Source of the DNA: Chiua virens
Lineage: Eukaryota; Basidiomycota; Agaricomycetes; Boletales; Boletaceae
Reading direction: 5' to 3'
NCBI GenBank assembly: GCA_019787685.1
Contig: JAHNUO010000013.1
Span: forward strand, 1,240,001-1,304,000
DNA: 64,000 nucleotides
This document shows, piece after piece, positions 33,734 through 44,919 of this stretch. The position numbers were made by a program, and so were the translations under genes. The notes beneath the pieces were generated by a model, which was given only the letters and a program-made list of their open reading frames with translations, was not told the origin of the DNA and made no database searches. Numbering within the stretch: the stretch's first letter is position 1; each line of letters starts with the position of its first letter.

Positions 33734-34308
33734 TACTTGTGGTAAAACGGCGCAGTCGCAAAGATGCACAATATCTTTCTGAAATATCTATTAAATGATC
33801 AGATAATTACATTTAAACAAATGGTGCAACATACCGAGAAATAGTGTCATTTGACCGCTGGAATCGCTCCCCGACATGTCGTATCGTCAATCCAGTGACA
33901 CACATATACAGGAATATTGCCAGCTGTTCTTCTAACGTGACATTCCTGGTGTCCATGATGCCGAGTGATCGTAATTCAGCAATGATCTTCCAAAAAACTT
34001 CCTTATGGACTCCAAGCTCGGTCCGGATACGTTCAGGGTGGCCATGGAGTAGCTCTAAGACCCATTGGTTCCCAGAAAGAGCAGACGTATGGTATGGGAT
34101 GCGCTCGCGCTGAACTTCGCCTGATAGGATATCAAGAAGTGTGATCAGCAGAGCTTGGATGAGTTTTAGAATGCCTTCGACCAACACTCTTCGTGCTTCA
34201 AGGTCAGAGAAATGGCGATTTGTTGAATTGTGGGTGAACGTCGACATCAGTGCAAGCAGATAGTACCCTCGTATATTTGTTGCTTCATACAACATTCTAG
34301 GTTCAGTC

Positions 34309-34405
34309 TCCACTACAAAGACGGAACGGAAGCCGCAGTATCTGCAATAAACCAAACAATGTCAATCACAAGTATTGTCAACATTTGGCAATGCCGAACA
34401 GACTC
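34309..34405 (-). repeat. Harbinger right terminal inverted repeat
   Basis: The inverted partner of 29528-29627. The transposase open frame extends into it from the inside, so the promoter and 5' leader of the transposase probably lie within this TIR. Confidence 0.88.
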
Positions 34406-34608
34406 TTATGCTGGCAAGTGACTGTGGGACCGGGCGATCACAGTTCCCCAGTAGAGGAAGTTCGTGGCTCGCCTTTCATCGTTAGTGACTAGTAAACATA
34501 TGTATTTTCTGCTGTTACCTCCAACAACCCCAATAACTTGTGTGTGATCAAGCACATAGCTCACAATAAGTCTATAAGTTGTAACTTGTTCAACACTGAA
34601 CATGTTAG

Positions 34609-35432
34609 ATTCCCGCTACTTTAGTAGTGGGTTTATTACGGCGGGGGACCCGTCGTCGGACTTCGAAATCAACTATGCGGGAAAAAAGAAAAATCACGTG
34701 AGTTTCCTTTTACGGTAAACATCACATGGGTTGTTTTGGATGATCGATTACTGAGTCGTACACAAAACACATGATGATAACCAGCTAGTTACAAACAGCA
34801 ATGTTAAATAAACCTCCATTGAACAAGCAACATTGACAACATACTGATTCACGAAGTGCACTGCAACCTCCTCAACCATAAACACCTTCCCGCTCCTTTC
34901 CACTGCAATGACCACTATCATCGATTTCCTGCGCTCAACTGCGTCCATGACCCTCATTCCCAACACAGAAATATGTTCCTGGAGGATGGATCTCTACCAT
35001 CTCGTCGTCAGCTGCAACAACTGTACCATCGCCAAATGATCTACAAACCAAAAGTGGACAATGTCCGTGACTGCATATGTGGTGTCTGATACGAAATGGA
35101 CGCAATTGCCGTGCATCGCACATATCATGAAAATGAGTGAATGAAAAGCTAAAGCCTGTCTCTGAAGATCTGACGCCCCTATGCGATGGACTACTATCTC
35201 ATATATTTTATTTTATTTTATTTTATCTTTTATTAGGACTGCAAAGAGTGTCTGTGCCTGATATCTACATCTCTGTTGGGCTCTGCCACATGCAGTCGAT
35301 TCATACTACCAATTCACACTTTACTTGTACTTGTTTATGGCTGCCCATAACAAATGTATCATACACAACCCAACTGAATGCCTACAATTCCTTGTAAATC
35401 ATTCAAACCATGTAGCGGGCTCTGCCGTGCCA
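34609..35432. other. No supported gene
   Basis: It contains an AT-rich TTTTATTTTATTTTATTTTA run at about 35207 and a 72-codon minus-strand frame (34748-34966) of unknown nature. It may be the continuation of the pogo/Tigger element to the left of its coding remnant. Confidence 0.35.
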
Positions 35433-35880
35433 TCACAGCCCTATCAAGTTTACAGTAGGATGGATGGAAGAAGTCTCGAGAGCACGTGATCTCTTCCCAC
35501 TCATGGGCATTGACTCGAATTTTTTCAGGATTGGGTCGTCGAAATCTTGAATATATCTTGTGAAGGCTATCAATTCCTGAAATGTCTCACTGCGTGTGGA
35601 ATGCGGCACATCATTTTCGTCCGAGTCACCGCCTGCCACCATGACCATATCACTTGTCCCATCGTAATTGGCTTCTCGTGCTGCTTTCGCCTCCATGACA
35701 GCATCACAGATGTCCTTGTCCTTTGCATTGAAGATATTGTGTACCTCCACAGATGCCAGTGGATCAAGAAGCTCTGCAAGATCCATTCAGTTGGAATGTT
35801 GAAGAACACTGGTTGCCTCCAGTTCATCCAGAGCTTCATTCAATTCATTCTCAGCTTGTATGATTGGATCATTGAGTTGT
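35433..35880 (-). pseudogene. pogo/Tigger-type DDE_1 transposase, C-terminal remnant
   Basis: The minus strand gives the typical C-terminal region that follows the DDE_1 core in fungal CENP-B-like/pogo transposases: ELNEALDELEATSVLQHSN, a stop, MDLAELLDPLASVE, KDKDICDAVMEAK, then a QELIAFTRYIQDFDDPILKK block near the end. The DDE domain and the helix-turn-helix part are missing, and a TGA interrupts the frame at about 35789. It is an old fragment, not a gene. Recognition is by the order of conserved words and is moderately secure. Confidence 0.65.
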
Positions 35881-36308
35881 TGTGAGAATTGCCCAAAGCA
35901 ATCAGCTCAGTTGTGTGGATTAGAGACGACAGTCTGTGGTGAAGCGGAAGCTTGTGGCACCCACGCTCTTCTCTCTGTACCATCTCACTCCCTCAAGTTT
36001 GTGATACCATTGATCAGAGCTATGCTCCTCATTTGCTTTCACCTTCCCACCTCTCACTAGCAACATTCCATCAATCCCAATGTCCATTGCATTTGCCTCT
36101 CCCATCCCAGATTCCCAGGTTCCAGGACCAGTCGGTGATTGTGGCCACCCTGCAAGTCAGATCTTCCCGCCTGCCCTCGCAGCTCATCCACAGCCTTCAG
36201 GTCACTGGAGCCTGACATCATTATGTGCTGCTGCCCACCTCACACTCCCTTGTCACACTCAGTCTTTCCTCCCATAGTCTCTACTAGTTTCATTGTTCGG
36301 TAGTATGC
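35881..36308. other. No supported gene
   Basis: A mixed sequence without a recognised frame or repeat, ending at the left end of LTR family A copy 2. Confidence 0.4.
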
Positions 36309-36745
36309 TGTAGGAGTCAATAACCCCTTGAGGTGATAAACCCGTATTCCCGCTTTGTTTACAGGATGCCCGGACTGCCCATATCGATTGTCCTACCCGT
36401 CCATTGTGGTCCCGTGTCCATCTGAGTGGATCCAACCCATATTCATATGTTTTGTTTTTCGTTCCTACACATTTTCGCATGAGGTGACCGAATCGGGTTG
36501 CTCGATCGGGATCGCACAACGTACACTAATCAACTCTCTTTTTGTCCAATTTCTATTTTATTTCATACCTTCTTAGATTTTTTTAGACGGTTCTGTGTTA
36601 TTGACACGTATCCGATTGGTTATAAGGAACAGATAGTCAGGTCATACAACGTTTTAAAGGTAGTCCATTGATTCACAGATCAAACCTTATCCCATCTTGA
36701 CAGAACATTGTTTTCCTTTTCACGGATCGATCTCCATGAGAGATG

Positions 36746-37477
36746 TGTTACGATAGTTCCAGGTAGGACCTAACGTAGCCACAAAAGCACCAAGTACCAA
36801 GTGGCTGCGATAACTCAAACAACCACCACTTGATACGTGATGCGCTGAAGAGTTGAACAAGGGTTTCTGGTCAGCGGGTTGCTACCAGAGAGATGAGTGA
36901 AAACTCAGGCGTTGCTGAGAGTTGTCTGGTTGGGAGTCTATACCCGAGGGACGGTCAAGGGTCGAGGGTTGGCTGTGTGGAGCCCGAGTGTTGGGTCAAG
37001 GGACGTTGAGAGAAGTCCCTGGTCGAGTGGTCACAAGGAAGGGTCTGAGTGGAGCAGTGATACTCAGCTAGATTGCGGAGATCAAGACTAGAGTACAAGA
37101 GTATCGCTGCAAGGTATTTATACTACGAGAATCGTGCACGGACCAAGTAACTAAAAGGGGTAGGCCAGAAGAGCAGAAGAGTGAAGGGCCAAAAGGGGGT
37201 GCACAATAATCAAAAAGGGAATCGTATGATGCGGAAGCAACGGATGATGATGAAGATGAAATGACAAATGTGAAGCCATCGGATGATGATGAGAATTGAA
37301 TGAGTAAGTGCGATGCCATCGGATGATGACGAGATAATAAGAATGTGAGCATCCAGGTAAGGCCGGTGCTGAATTACAAAGGTGAAGGAAGAACAAGTAC
37401 GGATGAACATACGATGATACCTAGGTATCAAGTGAAGTGAAGAAGTACAAGTGAGACAAAAGAAAGAAATTGTAACA
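36746..37477 (-). repeat. 3' LTR of chromovirus copy 2
   Basis: 732 bp. In element orientation it starts TGTTACAATTTCTTTC and ends ACTATCGTAACA, with TATAAATA before CTCGCAGCGATACTC. It differs from the right-hand LTR only at CpG positions by eye. Confidence 0.9.
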
Positions 37478-37519
37478 TTACCCCTGGAGTATGATCAAAG
37501 CACCTAGCGAAGATCATCA

Positions 37520-40500
37520 CTAGAAATCGAACGCATCACGGACAGGACTGCCGGTGATATTGGCGTAGCCCTCGTCGTCGATGGGGTCATCACATGGGGA
37601 GACCGAGCGTTGATCAGGAGACGCGGAACGTTGTCAAGCATGGCGGCGGGCTCGTTGAGGTGGGGGTACAGGGAGTATGGAGCGGCCGTTGTGGTGAGAC
37701 GACGAAGATGAGTTCGTTGAAGAGGACAACGAGGATGGGATGGTGGGACGAGGGGATCATCTTGTCCAAGTATTCCCGGAGGCCACGGGAGTAAGCCGGT
37801 TGGCAAGGGGGATGCGAGTGCATACCCGAGGAGGTCATCCAGGGCAGCGGGATTGGATGTGACCAGGGGCCCAGGTAAGACAGATGGGGCATTGGTACAT
37901 GGGGGACTCGATGCGGACGTGGCCGAGTTTCCGGCATTCGAAGCATGCTTCGTGCCAACGGGGGTGATCATTGGGGAGGGATACCTGACTGGTCCGAAAC
38001 ATCAGTTCGGCCTCAGCGCAGTTACAAGCAAGCATCTCTTCCTCAGTGAAGGGAGTGGAAGAGGCAGATGGGGTAGAGGACGGATGAGTGGGGGGAGCCA
38101 TTCGGTGGGAAAGGTCCACCTGGTAGCGGTGGAGGTCTTCTAGAAACTCACCCATCTGCATCTGGTGGAGGGTGTGTTCGATGTAGGCACGGATACGGTC
38201 GCAGATTTGTCCGGTAACCGCAGAGAGGAGGTGGGAATGATGATCACGACCGAGCAGGTCGGACTGGATGAAGGTGAGGCGCTTGCATTGGAGATATGCC
38301 AAGTAGAGGGTGTTGAGCGGGGAGTTCAAGTCAAGGTGATGTTCGATGGGGAAAGCCATCACAGGATCTAGGATGAGTTCGCGCATGCAGCGAAAGTACT
38401 CGGGGGACGAAGAGGAGGAATGGATGGTGTGAGAATGATAAGGGAGGTCTACCACCTGGAGAGGAGAATGAACACGACTAGGGCACTCAGGAGGAACAGG
38501 CCATTGAGAAGGAGCTCCCCATCCTGCAGAGGCAACTGCTGAAGCAGCAGGAGAAGGGGGTCGGGTGGACTCCGTGAGGGAGGACTCTGTGGAGAGGGTG
38601 GAGACATTGGAGGTGGGCGTTGCCGGCGGCGGGAGAGGTAGGTGAGGGATGGACGTGGTCGGGGTGAAGATGGGGACGGAGTGGATGATTTCGTTCTCGA
38701 AGTCTGGGGTAGAACAAGAACGGTAGGTCATTATCGCCTTGATGGAGACTGGTGGAGGAGGTCTGAGCGGAGAGCAGGGTGGTCTTGGTGGTGGGTGTGT
38801 GGATCCGATGGAGGGGAAGTCCTTTGGATGGGTCCGCTTATAAGCGTCGACGGTATCCTTGGCGTTTCCAAGATTGGATTCGGGTTCCCAAGAGTCATCT
38901 ATGGCGAAGTACCCTTTCCATCGGATCAGGAACTTGCGGTTTTGCAGGTTCTGTGTATGGCGTAAGATCCGCTCAATTTCGTATTCCTCTTCCCCATCGA
39001 TAAGGTCAGGTGGTGGTTTCGGGAAGTTTGGGCCGTAGGTTTCTGTTTCACGATAGGGCGATAACAGGGAAGCATGGAAGACCGGATGGATCTTCCAGGT
39101 TTTGGGAAGGCGGAGGCGATAGGTAAGCGGAGAGAGGACTTCCGTGATTGAGAACGGTCCTTCTCGGCGAGATGCGAGTTTCGGGGAGATAAGCTCCCAT
39201 TTCAGGTTGCAGGCTTCTAGCCATACTTGGTCTCCTTTGGCAAATGGTTTGAATTTGTGGAAGGATTGAGCTTTCATAGCTTGACGAGCAAGTTCGTGGG
39301 CGGGGAGGGCTTCATCACGGGCAGTGGAGAGAGCTTGGAGGCACTCTTCAACGGCTGGGAGTTTGGTTTCCACTATGATAGCGGGTAGGGGACGGGGTTC
39401 GTATCCCATCATCAAGAAGAATGGCGACTTGCCGGTGACGGAGTGAGGACGGTGGTTATGCGTGAATTCGGCCATAGGGAGTAAGTCGGCCCATTTCTCC
39501 AGATTGTTTTGGCAATACATGCGGAGATAGGTCTCGACTTCCTGGTTGACTCATTCCATTTCGCCATCCGATTGGGGATGGTAGGCGGTAGAGAGAGAGA
39601 GACGGTATCTGATAAGCCGGGAGAGCTCTTTTGCAAAAGCTGAAGCGAACTGCGGGCCACGGTCGGAGATAATTTTGTCGTATAGGCTGAACCGGGTGTA
39701 AACCTTGTGGAAAAAGAGACAGGCTATGCCTGCCGAGTCGGCAGTTTTCACGGTAGGGCAAAGAATTACCCCCTTTGTAAGACCGTGGTCAACCACGACC
39801 ATGAGAGAATTGTAACCCTCGGCGGAGGTGGGAAGATCTGTGATAAGATCCACAGATACGTTCTGGAACGGCCGAGAGCAATCTGAGGGGATTGGAGACA
39901 AGGGAGGGGTGGTCGGGTGAGTATTGACCTTGTGCTGCTGACACGCGGCACAACCCGAGACATAGGCATGGACAAAGGAAGCGAGCCCGGGCCACCAAAA
40001 TTCAGCGGCGATGAGCTGACGAGTTTTCAGGAAGCCGGGATGCCCGGCAACGTGCGAGTCATGGTGTCGGGCGACGATCTGTCACCAGAGTTCAAGGTTG
40101 GGGGGAACGTAGACGTGGCCTTGGTAGGTAAGGACACCCACGTCATATTTCCAGTCGGAGAGGTGGGCCCGGAAAGAGGGTGGGAGGCCACCGTCTAGGG
40201 CATTGAGGGTGTCTAAGACCAGGGGATCACTAACCGAGGATTTGGCGATTAGGGATTGTAGGTCTAGAGTCACAAGGTTGACAAAGACGTCATCAGGGAG
40301 GAGTGTGACGTTCTCATTGTCTGAGTCGGAGGAGATACGGTCAGGGCGATGAGAGAGTGCATCCGGGCCATCAAGGAGTTTCCCTGGGACATGGGAGAAC
40401 GTGAGGTCGAAGTCGGCAAGGTCAAGGAGCCAACGAGCTTGTCGGCGGTTCAAGTTCTGGGGTTGCTGGAAGTACATCAGGTTCTTGTGGTCAGAGAAGA

Positions 40501-42420
40501 CTGTGACGGGATGCGCGCTGCCACGAAGGTGGTGGTGCCAAGCTTTGAGGGAATGGATGATGGCAAGGAGTTCGCGGTCATAGATATCGAAGTTTCTTTT
40601 GGCAGCGTTGAAAGACTGTGAAAGGTAGGAGCATGGTTTCCAGTCACCGTTTACGTCGGTCTGGAGAAGCACTCCACCAGTCACGTACTTGGAAGTGTCA
40701 GTGGCAATGGCAAAGGGTCGGGAGGTATCAGGAAACCAGAGTACGGGATCCGTGGTAAAGGCCTTTTTGAGGTTTTCGAAGGCGGAGATCTGGGAGGATC
40801 CCCAAATCCAGGGGGTGTCTTTCTTCGTGAGATCGACGAGGGGTCGGGCTATGGTGGAGTAGTCGGGGATGAACTGACGGTAGAAGTTGGCAAAGCCCAT
40901 GAACGATCTGACGTCCTTGAGCTTGGTGGGAGTTGGCCAGTCAGCAATACCGGCTACTTTGACGGGGTCCATGGCGAGCTTGCCTGGTCGGGCGATCATG
41001 CCAAGGTATTCCACTTCAGTGGTGGCGAAGTGGCACTTTTCAAGTTTCAAGTGAAGGTCGAGTTCCTTCATGCAAGTGAGAACGCGTTTGGTGCATTCCG
41101 TGTGGGTTGCCTCATCTTCTGAGAAGATGAGGAGGTCGTCCATGTAGATGACAAGCCATCCCTCAGCGATCATGTCGCAGAAGGAGTTGTTCATGAAATG
41201 TTGGAACGTCGCTGGGGAGTTGGTCAGTCCGAAGAACATGACCGTGGGCTCGAAGAGGCCATGGTGGGTGATGAAAGCGGCTTTCCATTGGTGTCCATCC
41301 TTGATTCAAACGTTGTTGTAACCCCATCGGACATCAAACTTGGTGAACAGTTTGGCGTCCTTTAGTTTGTCAACGAGGTCAGAGATGAGAGGAAGGGGGT
41401 AGGCATCATGAATGGTGTGTTCATTGATGTAGCGGTAATCTTGACAAGGACGGAGTTTGCCATCCTTCTTCTTGACAAAGAAAAAGGGGGAGGCCTGAGG
41501 GGAGTTCGAAGGGCGAATCTTGCCATTGGCAAGGTGTTTGTCAATGAAGTCGTCGGTGGCCTTGCGCTTGTCTGGGGACAAGGGGTAGACCTTTCCGACC
41601 TTTGGTTCAAAGGTGTCTTTCAGATGGATTTCGTGATCACAGGACCTCGAGGGAGTATCTGATCGAAGGGTTCCTTCGCGAACACGGATTCGAATTCCAA
41701 ATATTCCGAAGGGAGGGTGACTTTGGATTTCTTCGCTGCGGCCGTGAGGGTGGTAGCATTGGTGAGCTTCTCAGGTTGAGTGGTCTGAACAAAGCGTTGT
41801 CCTGCACGCATGATGCGGTTGACAGAGTGTTGCATGGATTGGGTCGTAAAACGGTGCCCAGTTTCGGTGCCAAGGTAATCATAGAGTTTTCCATCCCAGA
41901 TGGGATCAACATCGAGATGGTGGACGGGACGGATGGGAGGTGGGTGAGCAAGTCTGGCGGAGTGTTTGGGTTCATCGGTGGTGATGGGAGGAAGGTCAGG
42001 TTCGGGAGTGGACACAGTGATAGTTTTGGCTACCCAATCGATGACCAGATTGGTTGCCTTAAGCCAGGGGAGTCCTAGGATGACATTTTTGGAACCACAG
42101 TGAATGATGTGGAACTTGATACGCTGGAGCACTCCGCCAAGAGCGATCCGAAGGGTGGTGGTGAATTTGATGTCACCGTTTTTGTTCATGGTGGAGTCAA
42201 CGTTCCTAACCGGGATGGGTTTTTTCGGGAACTTGTGTTTCTGGACGAAGTGCCAGTCAATGCAATTGATCCTGGCCCCAGAATCAATGAGGGCACGGGT
42301 GTCAACGTCTTGGGAGGTAGCGGTAACGTTCAATCTAACGGGAATTTGCATAGATTGAGACGAGAGTTCAGCTACTAGTACATGTGTGTGAGAATGGGAA
42401 GATACCGGCATCAAATCAGT
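37520..42420 (-). pseudogene. pol: Pol of chromovirus copy 2 with chromodomain and long C-terminal extension
   Basis: Order along the minus strand: protease (DSGAR, about 42290), RT (VIYMDDLLIF, about 41150), RNase H (ATDTSKYVTGG), integrase zinc finger and DDE core (VSVDLITDL, SDRGPQFAS), and a chromodomain complete to its tryptophan block (EYEIERILRHTQNLQ, FLIRWKGY, DSWEPE at about 38890). About 400 further residues follow: a Ser/Pro-rich linker, a helical part (YLQCKRLTFIQSDLLG, RIRAYIEHTLHQMQ), then two zinc-knuckle-like clusters (CFECRKLGH and CPICLTWAPGH with a last Cys) at about 37840-37910, and an acidic end (IDDEGYANITGSP) with stop at 37520. It is broken by TGA codons and one 1-base deletion near 41650. 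The extension has no counterpart in copy 1. Confidence 0.85.
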
Positions 42421-42428
42421 CTTCCTCC

Positions 42429-43640
42429 TTAAAAACCCGTGACCGGGGTGGTCACCTTGTTGACGCTCATAGCGTCCTCGTCATCCTCCTCTATCTCTAC
42501 TAAGGTGGGAACGGGGTCAGGTTTCAGGGCGGTTTTCCTAACCTTCTTGGAGAAGGATGCAGCAGGGGTTTTTGTCGAGAACACCGTGCAGGCAGACGTT
42601 TGATGTCCAGGCTTGCAACAGCGGAAACAGAGTTTTTGTTCAAAGCACCGCTTTCGTTCGGCTTCGGTAAGCTTTGGGACATAGATGGCATCTACATCCA
42701 TAGCATCAGGGTCTCTCTCCTTCTTGCGAGGGGGGCTGTCGTGGTAAACGACGGCTGCGGCAGGTTTCTTGTTTCGACGAGCGATCTTGTCGGCACGTTC
42801 CCATTGGGTTTTGAAATGGATGGCTTGGGTATACCACTTGTCAATCATGGTAGGGACCGTGTCCATGCCTTGGATGCACCTCATGAGGGAAGGTGGGAGC
42901 CCTGTGGTGAAGAAGTTGATAAGGACGGAGTCAGAGCCGGCGAGCCCGGCCGTGACGACTTTGTTTCAGAAGGAAGAGATATACGAGGGGACGTCCTCGT
43001 TCTTGGTGGATCGGGTGGTCGAGAGCCAGGCGATGGCGTCGCCCTTGGTGTCATGGTGTTCAAAGTCCTTTCAGAACTCCGTCTGCCAGTCGGTCCAGGT
43101 ACCAAAGGATTTAGCCAAGATGGATTTGGCGCAGAACGTGTCGGCCCAAGTCAGAGCAGATCCCTCGGTCATGAAGGAGAGTGCAAAAGCAACTCGTTTG
43201 TTTTCAGTGTTGTACACATCTTCGTTAACAAAGAGGTAGGTGGCAACATCATTGAGCCAGGGTATGGCGCAGTCGTAGGAGCCATTGAAGGCTGAGGGTT
43301 TTCCAAGATGAAGTTCAACTGCCTTGTTAGACATGTTGGTCAAGGTGGTGGTGGGTTGTGGTAGTCTTGTCAGGGGTGTGACGATAGACGGATCTGGGTT
43401 CCGGATAGATGGTGGTCCGGGGTTCGGCCTTCGTGGGGTCATAGGGGACGCGAAGGTGGCAAGTGCGGGGAGGTCGAGTGATCGATGAAGACAGTCAGCT
43501 AGTCACTGGGTTTCGTCCTCCGAGTCAAAGCGTTCGACATTGATGTCGAAGTCTGCTTCCTGAGGTTAAGAAAGTGGAGTTGAGGGTTCGGGGTTTTCGT
43601 CAGATAAATCAGACAATGGAGTGTTGGAGGCCCGGAGATT
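42429..43640 (-). pseudogene. gag: Gag of chromovirus copy 2
   Basis: The same architecture as copy 1, with one CCHC knuckle (CFRCCKPGHQTSAC at about 42600) and a frame end at the same GGGTTTTTAA slip site (about 42430). The frame is broken by three TGA codons where copy 1 has CGA, CGT or CGC arginine codons, and by one TAA. No frameshift was seen. Residue changes against copy 1 are mainly Arg to Cys/His/Gln, as expected from C-to-T change. Confidence 0.85.
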
Positions 43641-43736
43641 CCAGGCGGGGTTCAAGAGTGGACAGGTGGGAGGTCGTCCTGCAATGGTGGGCAGCTAGCT
43701 GCACGAAGGCAGGCTGTATTGGTAGTCTTGATCTTA

Positions 43737-44468
43737 TGTTACGATAGTTCCGGGTAGGACCTAACGTAGCCACAAAAGCACCAAGTACCAAGTGGCTGCG
43801 ATAACTCAAACAACCACCACTTGATACGTGATGCGCTGAAGAGTTGAACAAGGGTTTCTGGTCAGCAGGTTGCTACCAGAGAGACGAGTGAAAACTCAGG
43901 CATTGCTGAGAGTTGTCTGGTTGGGAGTCTATACCCGAGGGACGGTCAAGGGTCGAGGGTTGGCTGTGTGGAGCCCAAGTGTTGGGTCAAGGGATGTTGA
44001 GAGAAGTCCCTGGTCGAGTGGTCACAAGGAAGGGTCCGAGTGGAGCAGTGATACTCAGCTAGATTGCGGAGATCAAGACTAGAGTACAAGAGTATCGCTG
44101 CGAGGTATTTATACTACGAGAATCATGCACGGACCAAGTAACTAAAAGGGGTAGGCCAGAAGAGCGGAAGAGCAAAGGGCCAAAAGGGGGTGCACGATAA
44201 TCAAAAAGGGAATCGTACGATGCAGAAGCAACGGATGATGATGAAGATGAAATGACAAATGCGAAGCCATCGGATGATGACGAGAATTGAATGAGTAAGT
44301 GCGATGCCATCGGATGATGACGAGATAATAAGAACGTGAGCATCCGGGTAAGGCCGGTGCTGAATTACAAAGGTGAAGGAAGAACAAGTACAGATGAACA
44401 TACAATGATACCTAGGTATCAAGTGAAGTGAAGAAGTACAAGTGAGACAAAAGAAAGAAATTGTAACA
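43737..44468 (-). repeat. 5' LTR of chromovirus copy 2
   Basis: 732 bp, the same ends as the left LTR. The R-U5 part (about 43737-44110 on the plus strand) matches copy 1, while the U3 part (to 44468) does not. Confidence 0.9.
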
Positions 44469-44919
44469 AGACGGCTCCATATACGTACACTTTCCTTATT
44501 TATTTGATACTTTATCCACTGTAAAAGTCCCGGGAATACCTGAGACTATAAAATTTGTGTTCGTAAATAAAAATTCCATCTTTCAATCCCTGTTTTCTCT
44601 CGTGTTCTAAGTCACCTTGTCCGTTTAACTATCTTTTCTATCTGCCCTTACTTGTACTCGATCACCGTTGTGCTCGAGTCTCTGCCTTGTCGCTGAACTA
44701 TCCGACTGTCCATGTTTCGGCTGGTTTTGTCGACCTTCGTACGGTTTCACCTGGGAACGCGTCCGGATTGCTTTCAAAGCTCTTGTCAACACCTTGACAC
44801 TTCGTCTCCAACCTCAGAACCCCTTGGGACGAGTCATACTCACACCCATCCCTTTTCTTTCTATCTGACAGTTCTACTAATCCTGTTCCTGTCACACCAG
44901 CCCGTTTTATAATTCTTCA

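Larger units (their letters stand above)
31236..34247 (-). pseudogene. HARBI1-like DDE transposase (DDE_Tnp_4), exon split by Tc1
   Basis: Read right to left from a likely ATG at 34247 (MSTFTHNSTNRHFSD; an upstream Met is possible). Exon 1 gives the N-terminal helix-turn-helix region (YHTSALSGNQWVLELL, EEQLAIFLYMCVTGL, RHVGERFQRSNDTIS) to 33835. A 47-bp intron follows, and exon 2 starts at 33787 and is cut by Tc1 between 33734 and 32122. Exon 2 continues with FRDAIGAIDGSHIP (first Asp) and GKYLLADAGYP (second Asp) to 31719. Exon 3 (31665-31236) has RNIIERSFGIVKHRF (Glu). Removing Tc1 and one TA restores FYHKYIQFPAG in frame. The catalytic triad is intact and no other break was seen, so the gene was probably functional until the Tc1 insertion. 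Confidence 0.85.
29528..34405 (+). mobile_element. PIF/Harbinger DNA transposon with both genes, carrying a Tc1 insertion
   Basis: Terminal inverted repeats begin GAGTCTGTTCGGCATTGCC, and TTA target duplications lie at 29525-29527 and 34406-34408, as expected for PIF/Harbinger. It encodes a Myb/SANT-like protein on plus and an HARBI1-type DDE transposase on minus, converging in the middle. A 1611-bp Tc1 element sits in the transposase gene; without it the element is about 3.27 kb. The matching position in repeat C copy 2 (about 46610) is uninterrupted and serves as an empty site. Confidence 0.9.
28791..34602 (+). repeat. LTR-like dispersed repeat C, copy 1 (split by Harbinger)
   Basis: Two parts, 28791-29527 and 34406-34602, together match the inverted repeat at 46379-47475. 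The repeat has a TATA box (GCTATAAATACGC at about 28983) some 190 bp from its left end and ends AACACTGAACA, which resembles an LTR of about 1 kb. No target duplication was found, so its class is uncertain. Short open frames inside (for example MVLIITPFLYDTSSD) occur in both copies but lack a recognised domain. Confidence 0.65.
36746..44468 (-). mobile_element. Ty3/gypsy chromovirus copy 2, full length, decayed by CpG mutation
   Basis: The LTRs are 36746-37477 and 43737-44468 (732 bp each). Flanks are AGATG at 36741-36745 and AGACG at 44469-44473: one target duplication with a single CG-to-TG change. Gag and Pol are closely related to copy 1, and the polypurine tract AGGGGTAA abuts the LTR. 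The LTRs differ at about 21 places, all transitions at CpG. Nearly all stops are TGA. Apart from one deletion at about 41650 the reading frame is kept, unlike copy 1. The U3 and the Pol C-terminal tail are unrelated to copy 1. Confidence 0.93.
36309..44919 (+). repeat. LTR-like repeat, family A, copy 2 (split by chromovirus copy 2)
   Basis: Parts 36309-36745 and 44469-44919 join to about 883 bp matching 12377-13258. The left end is TGTAGGAGTCAATAACC and the right end ATTCTTCA. No flanking duplication was found. Just past the right end the sequence CTGGAGCCCACCGC could be a primer-binding site, which would make this a 5' LTR of a lost element. Confidence 0.75.

Noticed and set aside
37068..37431. 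Ser/His/Phe-rich minus-strand open frames, repeated at 44059-44422
   Set aside because: They lie in the U3 of chromovirus copy 2 and consist of GATGATGA-type repeats.
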